DNA of 64,000 nucleotides from Nocardioides yefusunii (GCF_004014875.1 NZ_CP034929.1:1054001-1118000); one strand, 5' to 3'; shown: positions 20,272 to 34,092, numbered from the stretch's first letter. Notes: generated by a model not told the origin, from the letters alone. Numbers and translations: made by a program.

Positions 20272-20346
20272 ATGGGCAAGACCGGCCGCAAGCGCCGCGC
20301 TCGTAAGAAGAAGGGCGCTAACCACGGTAAGCGCCCCAACGCCTGA
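20272..20346 (+). CDS. 50S ribosomal protein bL37 (24 residues)
   Basis: A 24-residue, extremely basic protein beginning MGKTGRKRRARKKKG and ending ANHGKRPNA. The C-terminal NHGKRPN motif is the hallmark of actinobacterial bL37, described in mycobacterial ribosomes. A perfect GGAGG sits 6 bases before ATG 20272, and a terminator follows 15 bases after the stop. A CCTCTC-GTTT-GAGAGG hairpin (20224-20239) lies in its presumed leader. It is easy to miss in automated annotation because of its length. Confidence 0.9.
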   Translation: MGKTGRKRRARKKKGANHGKRPNA

Positions 20347-20361
20347 GCGCGTAAGAGCATC

Positions 20362-20387
20362 GGACCCCCAGCTTCGGCCGGGGGTCC
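20362..20387 (+). terminator. Terminator after bL37
   Basis: The stem GGACCCCC/GGGGGTCC extends inward by a GC pair to a TTCG tetraloop. It ends the sigR-rsrA-bL37 stretch. Confidence 0.85.
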
Positions 20388-20486
20388 TCTGCATTTCCGC
20401 GCCATTCCGCGCCATTCCGTGCCGTCGGTCAGCCGAGGGAGTCCCTGACGCAGAGGGGGACGAGGTGGGGGCCTAGTGTGTGAAGT

Positions 20487-22025
20487 GTGCCCTCGCTGAA
20501 CGAACTGGTACGAGCCCACACGACGCTGGACGCCGACGACGTGAACTGGCTGGACCGCCTCATGGCGGACTGGCAGATCATCGCCGACCTGTCCTTCGCG
20601 GACCTGGTGCTGTGGCTGCGTGACCACGAGGACCGCGGCTACTGGGCCGCGGCCCAGATGCGCCCCACCACCGGTCCCACCGCGCTCTTCGACGACGTGG
20701 TGGGAACCTTCCTGCCCGTGGGACGTCGCAAGATGCTCGACCAGGCGTGGGAGCAGCAGCGGTTGATCCGTGAGGGTGACCCCGACTGGAGCGAGGACGT
20801 CCCGGTCCGGGTCGAGGTGATCCCGGTGCGCCGTGGAGACCGCGTGATCGCGCTGATCGCGCGCAGCACCAACCTCCTCGGTGTCCGCACCCCGTCTCGC
20901 CTGGAACTCGCCTACGTGCAGACGGCCTCCGACCTCGCGCAGATGATCTCGCGCGGTCACTTCCCGACCGACGCCCAGCGCAGCGACGCCGCCGACACCC
21001 CACGCGTGGGTGACGGTTTCATGCGCGTCGACGCCGCTGGGCGCGTCACCTACGCCAGCCCCAACGCCCTGTCGGTCTACCGCCGCATCGGCCTCCAGGG
21101 AGACCTGGCGGGGATGCTGCTGGGCGACTTGACACGTTCTCTGGTGCCGTCGAACCGTCGCAACGACGAGGAGACGTTCAGCGCCGTCCTGAGCGGCAAG
21201 TGGCATCGGGACGCGGAGATCGTCACCGACGAGGTCTCCGTGATCGTACGGGCTGTTCCGCTGCGTCCTCGGGGTGAGCACATCGGTGCCCTGGTGCTGC
21301 TGCGCGACGTCACCGACCTGCGTCGTCGTGAACGTGAGCTGGTCACCAAGGACGCCACGATCCGCGAGATCCACCACCGGGTGAAGAACAACCTGCAGAC
21401 CGTCGCGGCCCTGCTGCGCCTCCAGGCGCGTCGTATCGAAAGCCCTGAGGCCCGTGCAGCGCTCACCGAGGCCGTCCGACGTGTCGGCTCCATCGCGATC
21501 GTCCACGAGACGCTCAGTCAGGCCGTGGAGGAACACGTCGACTTCGACGAGATCGCCGACCGCTTGGCGCGGATGGTCTCCGACGTGTCGGCCGTCGACA
21601 CTCCGGTGCGGATCCAGCGCCAGGGCACGTTCGGTCGTCTGACCTCGGAGCGCGCGACGGCGCTCGCGATGGTGGTCACCGAGGTGCTGCAGAACGCAGT
21701 GGAGCACGGGTATCCCGACCTCACCACCGACTCCGCCCCCGGCGCCGAGGGCGCAACGGGGGCGGCGAGCGGTGTCGACCTGCTGTCCGAGGGTGATCAC
21801 GGACGCATCGTGCTGTCGGCGGTCAAGGCCGGCCAGCGACTTCACATCGAGGTCGTGGACGACGGTGTGGGTCTGCCTGACGGATTCAGCCTGGACGGTT
21901 CGACCAACCTGGGTCTCTCCATCGTCCGGACTCTGGTGGAGTCCGAGTTGGGGGGCCACCTCCAGATGGGAGAAGGCCCGCAGGGCGTGGGGACCCGGGT
22001 GGCTGTCGACGTTCCGGTGGACTGA
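20487..22025 (+). CDS. pdtaS: PdtaS-type cytoplasmic sensor histidine kinase
   Basis: 512 residues with no membrane segment. A GAF-like domain (about 1-165) and a PAS domain (about 175-275) precede a HisKA_2 dimerisation helix, IREIHHRVKNNLQTVAALLR, with the phospho-acceptor at His297, then an HATPase with TEVLQNAVEHG, DDGVGLP and NLGLSIVRTL. HisKA_2 kinases of this kind pair with an ANTAR RNA-binding regulator (PdtaR), which is not in the window. The position between sigR-rsrA and whiB1 matches Rv3220c in M. tuberculosis. TAGTGT (20474-20479) ends 7 bases before GTG 20487, so it is probably leaderless. Confidence 0.93.
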   Translation: MPSLNELVRAHTTLDADDVNWLDRLMADWQIIADLSFADLVLWLRDHEDRGYWAAAQMRPTTGPTALFDDVVGTFLPVGRRKMLDQAWEQQRLIREGDPDWSEDVPVRVEVIPVRRGDRVIALIARSTNLLGVRTPSRLELAYVQTASDLAQMISRGHFPTDAQRSDAADTPRVGDGFMRVDAAGRVTYASPNALSVYRRIGLQGDLAGMLLGDLTRSLVPSNRRNDEETFSAVLSGKWHRDAEIVTDEVSVIVRAVPLRPRGEHIGALVLLRDVTDLRRRERELVTKDATIREIHHRVKNNLQTVAALLRLQARRIESPEARAALTEAVRRVGSIAIVHETLSQAVEEHVDFDEIADRLARMVSDVSAVDTPVRIQRQGTFGRLTSERATALAMVVTEVLQNAVEHGYPDLTTDSAPGAEGATGAASGVDLLSEGDHGRIVLSAVKAGQRLHIEVVDDGVGLPDGFSLDGSTNLGLSIVRTLVESELGGHLQMGEGPQGVGTRVAVDVPVD

Positions 22026-22060
22026 CCCCCCGGCTCAGGCCACGGACGTCGACGGGTGGT

Positions 22061-22312
22061 TCAGGCGGTGCGGACGCGAGCGCGGGCGTTGCGGCGCTTC
22101 AGCGCGCGACGCTCGTCCTCGGAGAGGCCGCCCCAGACACCGTGGTCCTGGCCAGCCTCGAGTGCCCACGAGAGGCACAGTTCGCGTACGTCGCACCGGC
22201 GGCAGACCTGCTTGGCCTCCTCGATCTGGAGGATCGCAGGTCCGGTGTTACCGATCGGGAAGAACAGCTCCGGGTCCTCGTCGAGGCAGGCAGAACGGTG
22301 ACGCCAATCCAT
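22061..22312 (-). CDS. whiB1: Iron-sulfur transcription factor WhiB1
   Basis: 83 residues starting MDWRH. The four cluster cysteines are Cys9, Cys37, Cys40 and Cys46, the same numbering as M. tuberculosis WhiB1, followed by the GVWGG turn and the basic tail ERRALKRRNARARVR. It binds a nitric-oxide-sensitive 4Fe-4S cluster and the principal sigma factor. The frame is open 41 codons further upstream, but the family start is ATG 22312, with AGGAA upstream. Its 5' region holds a CRP-like palindrome. Confidence 0.95.
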   Translation of the reverse strand: MDWRHRSACLDEDPELFFPIGNTGPAILQIEEAKQVCRRCDVRELCLSWALEAGQDHGVWGGLSEDERRALKRRNARARVRTA

Positions 22313-22473
22313 GGCTGAGGGTTCCTCATTCCTGGGGTTTGGGGGGAGAAGGCCGAGTTGGGGGTCGGTGGACCCCCTGTCGGGGCATGAGAACTGGGCG
22401 GGACACCGAGTCGTCCGCCACAGAGTGCATACCAATCTCCCAAGATATCGGACGTTTCACAACCCTTTCGGGG

Positions 22474-22489
22474 CGTCACGTGAGTCACA
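22474..22489. promoter_or_regulatory. Possible CRP/GlxR-type site between whiB1 and membrane gene
   Basis: Read on the minus strand, TGTGACTCACGTGACG matches 8 of the 10 specified bases of TGTGA-N6-TCACA. whiB1 of M. tuberculosis is known to be under CRP control, which makes the position plausible; the match itself is imperfect. Confidence 0.35.
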
Positions 22490-22504
22490 ACTACAGTTGG
22501 TGAT

Positions 22505-22918
22505 GTGAGCCCCGCATCTGGAGAAAATGTGATCGCCCCTCTCGGCAAGCGCCCCACGGGCGTGCCGTGGCCGCTCCGTGTGGCCCTGGCGATCGTCCTC
22601 GTCGAAGTCGTCGCCCTGGTCGTGCTCGGGGTGGCAGAGCTGCTCTCGCTGAACTCCGACCGCTTGGCGATGGGCCTCACCACCGCGCTCTTCTTCCTCG
22701 GCTGGGGTGCGGTCCTGGCGGCCTGCAGCGTCCTGATGTGGAAGCAGAACTCATCGGGGCGCAGCCTCGTCGTCCTGGGGCAGCTGATCCAACTGGGCCT
22801 TGCCTGGAGCTACCGCGACTCGACCCCTGACCTCGCCGGGGCGCTGGGCGCGACCGCGCTGGTCGTGCTGATCGGCGTCTTCTGGCGTAGCAGCCTGGCC
22901 TGGTTCGAGGAGGACTGA
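22505..22918 (+). CDS. Small four-helix membrane protein, function unknown
   Basis: 137 residues with four hydrophobic segments (about 25-46, 56-77, 86-102 and 110-127) and short loops, ending in the acidic WFEED. No family is recognised with certainty; such genes commonly neighbour whiB1 in actinobacteria. The GTG start at 22505 has no ribosome-binding site, but TACAGT ends 7 bases upstream, so it is probably leaderless. A second in-frame GTG eight codons later is an alternative. Confidence 0.8.
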   Translation: MSPASGENVIAPLGKRPTGVPWPLRVALAIVLVEVVALVVLGVAELLSLNSDRLAMGLTTALFFLGWGAVLAACSVLMWKQNSSGRSLVVLGQLIQLGLAWSYRDSTPDLAGALGATALVVLIGVFWRSSLAWFEED

Positions 22919-22982
22919 GCCCCACCCGAACCCCCGGGTCGCCCGGGGATCCACCGAGGAGGCACGTCGCCGGAGACGTCGC

Positions 22983-23816
22983 TCAGACGTCCTCGAGGAT
23001 GTGCCTCATCTGTTCCAGGGTGCGGGCCAGCAGTCGTGAGACGTGCATCTGGGAGATGCCGACCTCGGCCGCGATCTGGGACTGGGTCATGTTGCGGAAG
23101 AAGCGCAGCACCAGGATCTGCCGCTCGCGGGGGCCGAGGCGGTCCAGGAGGGGCATCACCGACTCCCGGATCTCGACGTGCTCGAGGGCGTCGTCGTCGG
23201 CGCTGAGTACGTCGGCCAGCGACGAGCCGCGCTCGTCGTCGCTGTCGGTGGCGTCGAGGGAGAGGGTCGCGTAGGCGTTGCCCGAGGCGATGCCCTCCAC
23301 GACCTCGTCGACGCTGCACCCGATGTGCTCGGCGAGCTCACGCGGCGTGGGGGAGCGGCCCAGGGTCTGGGAGATCTCGGCGGTGGCCGAGGTGATCTGC
23401 AGGCGCAGTTCCTGCAGGCGACGCGGAACCCGGATGGCCCAGCCGCGGTCGCGGAAGTGCCGTTTGATCTCGCCGATGACGGTCGGGGTGGCGTAGGAGG
23501 CGAACTCCACGCCGCGGGCCGTCTCGAACCGGTCGATGGACTTGAGCAGGCCGATGGTGCCGACCTGGGTGAGGTCCTCGAGCGGCTCGCCACGGTTGCG
23601 GAAACGCCGGGCACAGTGCTCCACCAGGGGGAGGTGGAGGTGGACCAGTTCTTCGCGGACGGCGGCATGCGCGGGGTCGGTGGGGGAGAGCGACTCCAGG
23701 CGGGCGAACAGGGCGGCGCTGGCGGCTCGTACCGCCTCGCCGGTGGAACGGGTGGGTGGCTGGGGGGGAGCGGGGTCGCCGTGGGTGGCGTCCGGCTCGT
23801 TGTCGGGGAGGGTCAT
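22983..23816 (-). CDS. SigF/SigB-family stress sigma factor
   Basis: 277 residues with regions 2 to 4 and without region 1.1. Region 2: PLVEHCARRFRNRGEPLEDLTQVG and FASYATPTVIGEIKRHFRD. Region 3: PRRLQELR...TPRELAEHIG. Region 4: RQILVLRFFRNMTQSQIAAEVGISQMHVSRLL. This is the class that controls stationary-phase and osmotic responses in actinobacteria. It follows the RsbW-like gene with a 4-base overlap, the classic anti-sigma/sigma operon. Confidence 0.93.
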   Translation of the reverse strand: MTLPDNEPDATHGDPAPPQPPTRSTGEAVRAASAALFARLESLSPTDPAHAAVREELVHLHLPLVEHCARRFRNRGEPLEDLTQVGTIGLLKSIDRFETARGVEFASYATPTVIGEIKRHFRDRGWAIRVPRRLQELRLQITSATAEISQTLGRSPTPRELAEHIGCSVDEVVEGIASGNAYATLSLDATDSDDERGSSLADVLSADDDALEHVEIRESVMPLLDRLGPRERQILVLRFFRNMTQSQIAAEVGISQMHVSRLLARTLEQMRHILEDV

Positions 23817-24229
23817 CGCTCCAGCAGGTCCGAGAGGGCAGAGGTGACGGTGAGGGTGAGGGTGATGGTGTCGTCCACGGTGTCGTGGGTGCAGGTGTCC
23901 GCCAGGGTGTTGAGCACCTGCCAGGCGAACGAGTTGATGTCGAGTTCGGCCCCGGGGACCGTGGCGACGGTGAGTTGGGCCTGGATGAAGCCGGGCGCCA
24001 GCGTGAAGACGGTGTCGAGCGACGCCCGGGGCGCCGCAACCTCGAGCATGAGTGCGTCGGCCTCGCCGACCGCGATCCGAAGGTCCTCGACCTCGTCGAT
24101 CGTGAAGTCGAGGCGTGCCGCGAGCCCGGTCGCGGTCGAACGCACCACGGAGGCGAAGGCGCTCTTGGCCGGAACGCTCAGGGTCACCCGGGCGGGCTCA
24201 GCGTCAGGGGTGTGCTGGACGTCGGTCAT
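23813..24229 (-). CDS. RsbW/UsfX-type anti-sigma factor (GHKL ATPase fold)
   Basis: 138 residues. The HATPase_c_2 layout is visible: N-terminal strands VTLSVPAKSAFASVVRSTATGLAA, then IDEVEDLRIAVGEADALML, equivalent to the N-box helix although the usual Asn is replaced (VGEADALML), followed by the beta-rich half. It should bind and silence the downstream SigF-like factor. Whether it still has kinase activity on an antagonist is doubtful because the N-box is degenerate and no anti-anti-sigma gene is near. GAGGAG precedes ATG 24229. Confidence 0.87.
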   Translation of the reverse strand: MTDVQHTPDAEPARVTLSVPAKSAFASVVRSTATGLAARLDFTIDEVEDLRIAVGEADALMLEVAAPRASLDTVFTLAPGFIQAQLTVATVPGAELDINSFAWQVLNTLADTCTHDTVDDTITLTLTVTSALSDLLER

Positions 24230-24485
24230 CGGGCGCTCCTCGGGTGCGTGCTCACCGCGACACTATGCGATCGGCGCGGTCCCGCTGATCTTGCCCTGAG
24301 CTCGGCCGGGCCGAGCGCGGGCTCGCGGGCTCCGGGGTGCCGGGGGAAGAGTGTGAGCACCGACACCACGCTGTTACGGGTCCGAGACCTACTGAAGGGT
24401 AGTTGTAACGGTTGGGGAACATACGATGGTCGCGGCCCGCCTGCGGCGGGACCACTTCCCCCTCAATCGTTGGAGAAACGACTTC

Positions 24486-29963
<5,478 letters not shown>

Positions 29964-29992
29964 CCCGACACGCCACACGCACCACCCAACGC

Positions 29993-30032
29993 AGCAGGGC
30001 CCGTCCCGGATCACTCCGGGGCGGGCCCTGCT
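29993..30032 (+). terminator. Terminator after the giant nuclease
   Basis: An 18-bp stem with a single G-T pair and loop TCAC. The left arm is AGCAGGGCCCGTCCCGGA. Confidence 0.92.
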
Positions 30033-30072
30033 CGTCGTCTCCACCCCGCGCCGACGCCTGGGTCGAGAAGTG

Positions 30073-30152
30073 GCCGTAACTGTGCAGTTGCGCGTCGTGG
30101 GAGGCTCTCGGAGCCCTCTGAGCGCACAGTTACGGCTCAGTTGCTCCTGAGC
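30073..30152. repeat. Intergenic inverted-repeat element
   Basis: Perfect 13-base arms GCCGTAACTGTGC (30073-30085) and GCACAGTTACGGC (30124-30136) flank 38 bases that contain a smaller hairpin, GGCTC-TCG-GAGCC. Next to it lies GCTCAG/CTGAGC (30135-30152). The left arm also contains the palindrome AACTG-TG-CAGTT. It sits between two terminators and outside any gene; its origin is unknown, and a REP-like mobile palindrome is possible. Confidence 0.6.
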
Positions 30153-30167
30153 AGTTCCCGAAGCACA

Positions 30168-30210
30168 AACGCCGCCCCGTCGCAGCACGTGCTGCGACCG
30201 GGACGGCGTT
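30168..30210 (-). terminator. Terminator for sodN (minus strand)
   Basis: An imperfect 20-bp stem, AACGCCG outer and TCGCAGCAC/GTGCTGCGA inner, with one mismatch and one bulge. It lies 70 bases beyond the sodN stop. Confidence 0.75.
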
Positions 30211-30279
30211 CGTGGAGAGAACGGCGGGTCAGTGACCTGCCAGCCTCGGCTCAGTGACGAGCGGGCTCGCCACTCAGGC

Positions 30280-30681
30280 TCAGGCCTTCTTCGTCTCCCA
30301 GAAGATCTCAGCGATCTCGTCGATCTTGGCGAGGAGCTGGTCGGCGACCTCGGCGTTCAGGCCACCCTTGGTGCCACCGGCGCCAGCAAGCTTGGTGGCG
30401 TCGTTGATGAGGGTGTGCAGGTTCGGGTACTTCTCGAAGTGCGGAGCCTTGAAGTAGTCGGTCCACAGGATCCACAGGTGCTTCTTGACCTCCTCCGAGC
30501 GCTGCTCCTTGATCAGGATGGCGCGGGTGCGGAAGTCGGCGTCGTCGGAGGCCTCGACCTTGGCGATGAGAGCCTTGATCGACTCAGCCTCGATGCGAGC
30601 CTGGGCGGGGTCGTAGACGCCGCAGGGCAGGTCGCAGTGGGCGGAGACCTCGACGGTCGGAGCGAAGAGACGGGAGAACAT
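30280..30681 (-). CDS. sodN: Nickel superoxide dismutase
   Basis: 133-residue precursor. The first 14 residues, MFSRLFAPTVEVSA, are the propeptide. Cleavage exposes the nickel hook His1-Cys2-Asp3-Leu4-Pro5-Cys6-Gly7, followed by VYDPAQARIEAES and ending in IFWETKKA, as in Streptomyces SodN. It dismutates superoxide in the cytoplasm. ATG 30681 with AGAGGAAAAC upstream gives the exact family length. The maturation protease gene is divergent. Confidence 0.97.
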   Translation of the reverse strand: MFSRLFAPTVEVSAHCDLPCGVYDPAQARIEAESIKALIAKVEASDDADFRTRAILIKEQRSEEVKKHLWILWTDYFKAPHFEKYPNLHTLINDATKLAGAGGTKGGLNAEVADQLLAKIDEIAEIFWETKKA

Positions 30682-30764
30682 CCGTTTTCCTCTCGGTGGT
30701 GATGCATTGACTGGTTCCTGTGAGACTACTCGGCGTGAGCGCACAGGGAAGCGGGGGAGGCCAC

Positions 30765-31109
30765 GTGTTCGGATTCGCCCGCGTCGTGGGGCGTTCGATG
30801 GAGCCGACTCTGCACGCCGGAGACCGCCTGGTGGTCCGGTACGGCTGTGACGTCCGACCCGGCGACGTCGTCGTCGTGCGTTTCGTCGACGGGACCCTCG
30901 CGGTCAAGCGTGCGGTCGAGGTGCGGATCGATCGTCGTGGGGAGCCGGGCTGGTGGGTGCTGAGCGACAACCCCGCCGAGGGCATCGACTCCCGTCACCG
31001 GGGCGTCGTCCCGTCCGCCGACGTCCTGGCGCGCGTTCTGTGTCGAGTCTGGCCGAGCCCGCGGACCGCCCGTGGACTGGCTGCGCCGGGGGCGGACGCG
31101 CGCACATGA
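30765..31109 (+). CDS. sodX: Nickel superoxide dismutase maturation protease (S26 family)
   Basis: 114 residues from GTG 30765, which has GGGGGAGG four bases upstream. GTG 30720 is an in-frame alternative giving 129 residues. It is a signal-peptidase-like fold: catalytic Ser11 in GRSMEPTL, Lys48 in AVKRA, then GDNPAEGIDSRHRGVV, here beginning SDNPAEG. It has no membrane anchor, consistent with cytoplasmic removal of the SodN propeptide. Divergent placement next to sodN supports the role. Confidence 0.9.
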   Translation: MFGFARVVGRSMEPTLHAGDRLVVRYGCDVRPGDVVVVRFVDGTLAVKRAVEVRIDRRGEPGWWVLSDNPAEGIDSRHRGVVPSADVLARVLCRVWPSPRTARGLAAPGADART

Positions 31110-31180
31110 TCACAGGTCAGGGCTGGTTTCGGCACCCCTTGTCCCGCATCCGGACGCTCTGTTGAAGGCTGCAGGATCGT

Positions 31181-32383
31181 GTGAGACTCGCCGGCATGGT
31201 GAGCCCTGAACTGTCCACGCACCCCCTGGCCGGTGACCCGGTCTTCGACCTCCACGTCGGTGGAAAGCTCGAGACCGTCTCCCGGGTCAGGCTCGCAGGA
31301 GCCGACGAACTGTCGCTGGCCTACACCCCCGGTGTGGCCCGGGTCTGCACCGCGATCGCCGAGAACCCTGCGCTGACGCAGGAGTACACGTGGGTCCCCA
31401 ACGTCGTCGCCGTCGTCACCGACGGCACCGCCGTGCTCGGCCTGGGCGACATCGGCCCGGCCGCAGCGATGCCGGTCATGGAGGGCAAGGCAGTCCTGTT
31501 CAAGGAGTTCGGCGGCGTCGACTCCGTCCCGATCTGTCTGGCCACCACCGACGTCGACGAGATCGTCGAGACCGTCGAGCGGATGGCTCCCTCCTTCGGT
31601 GGCATCAACCTGGAGGACATCTCCGCGCCGCGCTGCTTCGAGATCGAGGCGCGCCTCAAGGAGTCCCTCGACATCCCCGTCTTCCACGACGACCAGCACG
31701 GCACCGCAGTGGTCGCCCTCGCCGCCCTGACCAACGCCCTCACGGTCACCGGCCGCACCCCGGCCGAGACCCGCGTCGTGATCTCAGGGGCCGGAGCCGC
31801 CGGCGTCGCGGTCGCGAAGATCCTGCTCGGCGCCGGGTACGCCGACATTGCCGTCCTGGACCGTCAGGGCGTGCTCAGTTCTGAGCGATCTGACCTGACG
31901 CCGATCAAGTCCGAGATCGCACGTGCCACCGCCGACAACTTCCTGCGCTGCGGCTCGCTCGCCGACGTGATGAAGGGGGCCGACGTCTACATCGGCGTCT
32001 CCGGCGGTTCCGTTCCCGAGGAGGTCGTCGCTTCGATGGCAGAGAACGCGATCATCTTCGGCCTGGCCAACCCGACCCCGGAGGTCCACCCCGACCTCGC
32101 GCACAAGTACGCAGCCGTGGTCGCGACCGGACGCTCCGACTTCCCCAACCAGATCAACAACGTGCTGGCGTTCCCCGGCATCTTCCGGGGCACCTTCGAC
32201 GTCGGCGCGCGTTCCATCACCGAGGGCATGAAGCTCGCGGCCGCCGAGGCGCTCGCCGGGCTCGTGGGCGACGACCTCAGGGCAAATCACATCATCCCCT
32301 CGCCCTTCGATCCCCGTGTCGGACCTGCGGTCGCTGCCGCGGTCGCCGAGGCTGCCCGTCGGGACGGGGTCGCGCGAAAGTAG
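31181..32383 (+). CDS. NAD(P)-dependent malic enzyme
   Basis: 400-residue short-form malic enzyme that decarboxylates malate to pyruvate. Motifs: LSLAYTPGVARVC, VAVVTDGTAVLGLGDIG, FGGINLEDISAPRCFEIE (metal ligands), FHDDQHGTA, the Rossmann glycines GAGAAGVAVAKIL, and ANPTPEV near the C-terminus. GTG 31181 has AGGA upstream; ATG 31196 is an alternative that removes five residues. NAD versus NADP preference cannot be fixed by eye. Confidence 0.93.
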   Translation: MRLAGMVSPELSTHPLAGDPVFDLHVGGKLETVSRVRLAGADELSLAYTPGVARVCTAIAENPALTQEYTWVPNVVAVVTDGTAVLGLGDIGPAAAMPVMEGKAVLFKEFGGVDSVPICLATTDVDEIVETVERMAPSFGGINLEDISAPRCFEIEARLKESLDIPVFHDDQHGTAVVALAALTNALTVTGRTPAETRVVISGAGAAGVAVAKILLGAGYADIAVLDRQGVLSSERSDLTPIKSEIARATADNFLRCGSLADVMKGADVYIGVSGGSVPEEVVASMAENAIIFGLANPTPEVHPDLAHKYAAVVATGRSDFPNQINNVLAFPGIFRGTFDVGARSITEGMKLAAAEALAGLVGDDLRANHIIPSPFDPRVGPAVAAAVAEAARRDGVARK

Positions 32384-32404
32384 GCACCAGATAGTCTCGG
32401 CGCC

Positions 32405-33382
32405 ATGTTCGCCGTCTACGCCTCGTCGTTCGCCGCCCGCGACGCTGTCGACCCGCTGAGTGGTCTCGTCCTGGGGGAGCGCCCTGACCCGGTCGCCCCC
32501 GAAGGCTGGACGACCGTCACGGTCAAGGCCGCCTCCCTCAACCACCACGACCTGTGGTCGCTGCGCGGCGTTGGGCTGCGCGAGGAAGCGCTGCCGATGA
32601 TCTTGGGCTGCGACGCTGCAGGCATCGACGAGGACGGCAACGAGGTGGTCGTCCACGCCGTCATCTCCGACCCGTCCTGGAGCGGCGACGAGACCCTCGA
32701 CCCGAAGCGTTCGTTGCTCTCGGAGCGTCACCAGGGAACGTTCGCCGAGAAGGTCGTGGTGCCGCGACGCAACGTCGTCGCGAAGCCGGCCGGGCTCTCC
32801 TTCGCTGAAGCAGCCTGCCTGCCGACGGCCTGGCTGACCGCCTACCGGATGCTGTTCACCCAAGGTGGCCTCAAGCCCGGTGACACGGTGCTCGTACAAG
32901 GCGCCGGCGGCGGTGTCGCCACCGCGCTCATCACCCTCGCGCGCGCGGGCGGGCTCACCGTCCTGGCGACCTCCCGCGACGAGGCCAAGCGCCAGCGCGC
33001 CGTCGAGATCGGCGCGCACCAGGTCTTCGAGTCCGGCGCCCGTCTTCCGGTCAAGGTGGACGCCGTGATGGAGACCGTCGGACGCGCGACCTGGTCGCAC
33101 TCGATTCGTGCGCTGCGTCCCGGCGGCAAGATCGTCATCTCCGGCACCACGTCCGGGCCCAACCTCGACGACGCCGAGCTGACCCGCATCTTCTTCCTGC
33201 AGTTGCAGGTCATCGGCTCCACGATGGGCACCCGCGAGGAACTTGCTGCCCTGGTGCGACTCCTCGACGCCACAGGGACTCGCCCGCTGATCGACCGCGA
33301 GATCCCGCTCGCCGACGCCCGGGAGGGCTTCGCGGCGATGGCTGCCGGCGACGTCTTCGGGAAGATCGTCTTCACCCAGTGA
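32405..33382 (+). CDS. Zinc-free MDR oxidoreductase (quinone-reductase-like)
   Basis: 325 residues of the medium-chain dehydrogenase/reductase fold. The GroES-like part has NHHDLWSLRGVG and ILGCDAAGI; the nucleotide-binding part has VLVQGAGGGVATALITLA. The structural and catalytic zinc cysteines of true alcohol dehydrogenases are missing, as in quinone oxidoreductases, although automated pipelines call such proteins zinc-binding dehydrogenases. The stop overlaps the start of the next SDR gene by four bases. Confidence 0.87.
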   Translation: MFAVYASSFAARDAVDPLSGLVLGERPDPVAPEGWTTVTVKAASLNHHDLWSLRGVGLREEALPMILGCDAAGIDEDGNEVVVHAVISDPSWSGDETLDPKRSLLSERHQGTFAEKVVVPRRNVVAKPAGLSFAEAACLPTAWLTAYRMLFTQGGLKPGDTVLVQGAGGGVATALITLARAGGLTVLATSRDEAKRQRAVEIGAHQVFESGARLPVKVDAVMETVGRATWSHSIRALRPGGKIVISGTTSGPNLDDAELTRIFFLQLQVIGSTMGTREELAALVRLLDATGTRPLIDREIPLADAREGFAAMAAGDVFGKIVFTQ

Positions 33383-34092
33383 CGCCCCGCATCCACGTCC
33401 TCACCGGGGCGGGAGCGGGCATCGGCCGCGCTCTCGCCGCCATGCTGCTGAGCCGTGGCGACACCGTCGTCACGGTGGCTCGGTCCGCAGCCCGTGCCGA
33501 CGAGGTCCGAGCAGACCTCGCGGACGCTGGGCCGGGGGAGTTGGTCGTCGAGGTCGCCGACCTCGGCGACGTCGCGCAGGTGGAGCGTCTGGGTGCTGAG
33601 ATCGCCCAGGCCCATCCGCGCATCGACTCGCTCGTCCACTGCGCCGGCGTCGTTGAACTCGGACGGGTCGCGGACCTCGACACAGCATCGTGGCTGAGTC
33701 AACTGAATGTGAATCTCACCGCACCCGCGTTGCTTTGTCGGGACCTGATGACCAACCTCCGATTGGCCCATGCAACCGTGGTCATGGTGAATTCCGGGGC
33801 AGGCAGGGTCGCAAACCCTGACTGGGCCGGATACGCCGCCTCCAAGCACGGGTTGCGGGCTCTGGCCGACGCACTCCGCGCCGAGGAGGCAGGAACAGGC
33901 GTGAGGGTCACCTCGGTGTACCCCTCGCGCACAGCAACAGACATGCAGGCGAAGGTCCACCTGCAGGAAGGTCGCCCCTACCGGGCGGCCGACTGGATGC
34001 AGCCGAGCTCGGTGGCAGCGTCCGTGCTTCACGTGCTCGACCTCCCGGTCGACGCAACGATCCCGGACCTCACGATCAGGACGTCGACGTAG
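33379..34092 (+). CDS. Short-chain dehydrogenase/reductase
   Basis: 237 residues. Cofactor motif TGAGAGIGRALA near the N-terminus, the HCAGV segment in place of NAG, the catalytic Ser region VNSGAG, and YAASKHG with the catalytic Tyr and Lys. The GTG overlaps the MDR gene stop, so the two oxidoreductases are co-expressed and may act on the same substrate, which is unknown. The stretch 33700-33960 has visibly lower GC than its surroundings. Confidence 0.88.
   Translation: MTPRIHVLTGAGAGIGRALAAMLLSRGDTVVTVARSAARADEVRADLADAGPGELVVEVADLGDVAQVERLGAEIAQAHPRIDSLVHCAGVVELGRVADLDTASWLSQLNVNLTAPALLCRDLMTNLRLAHATVVMVNSGAGRVANPDWAGYAASKHGLRALADALRAEEAGTGVRVTSVYPSRTATDMQAKVHLQEGRPYRAADWMQPSSVAASVLHVLDLPVDATIPDLTIRTST

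Noticed and set aside
24401..24430. TTGTAA/TACGAT promoter for the giant nuclease
   Set aside because: The two hexamers are only 13 bases apart, too close for a standard sigma-70 promoter. No phosphate box could be recognised either.
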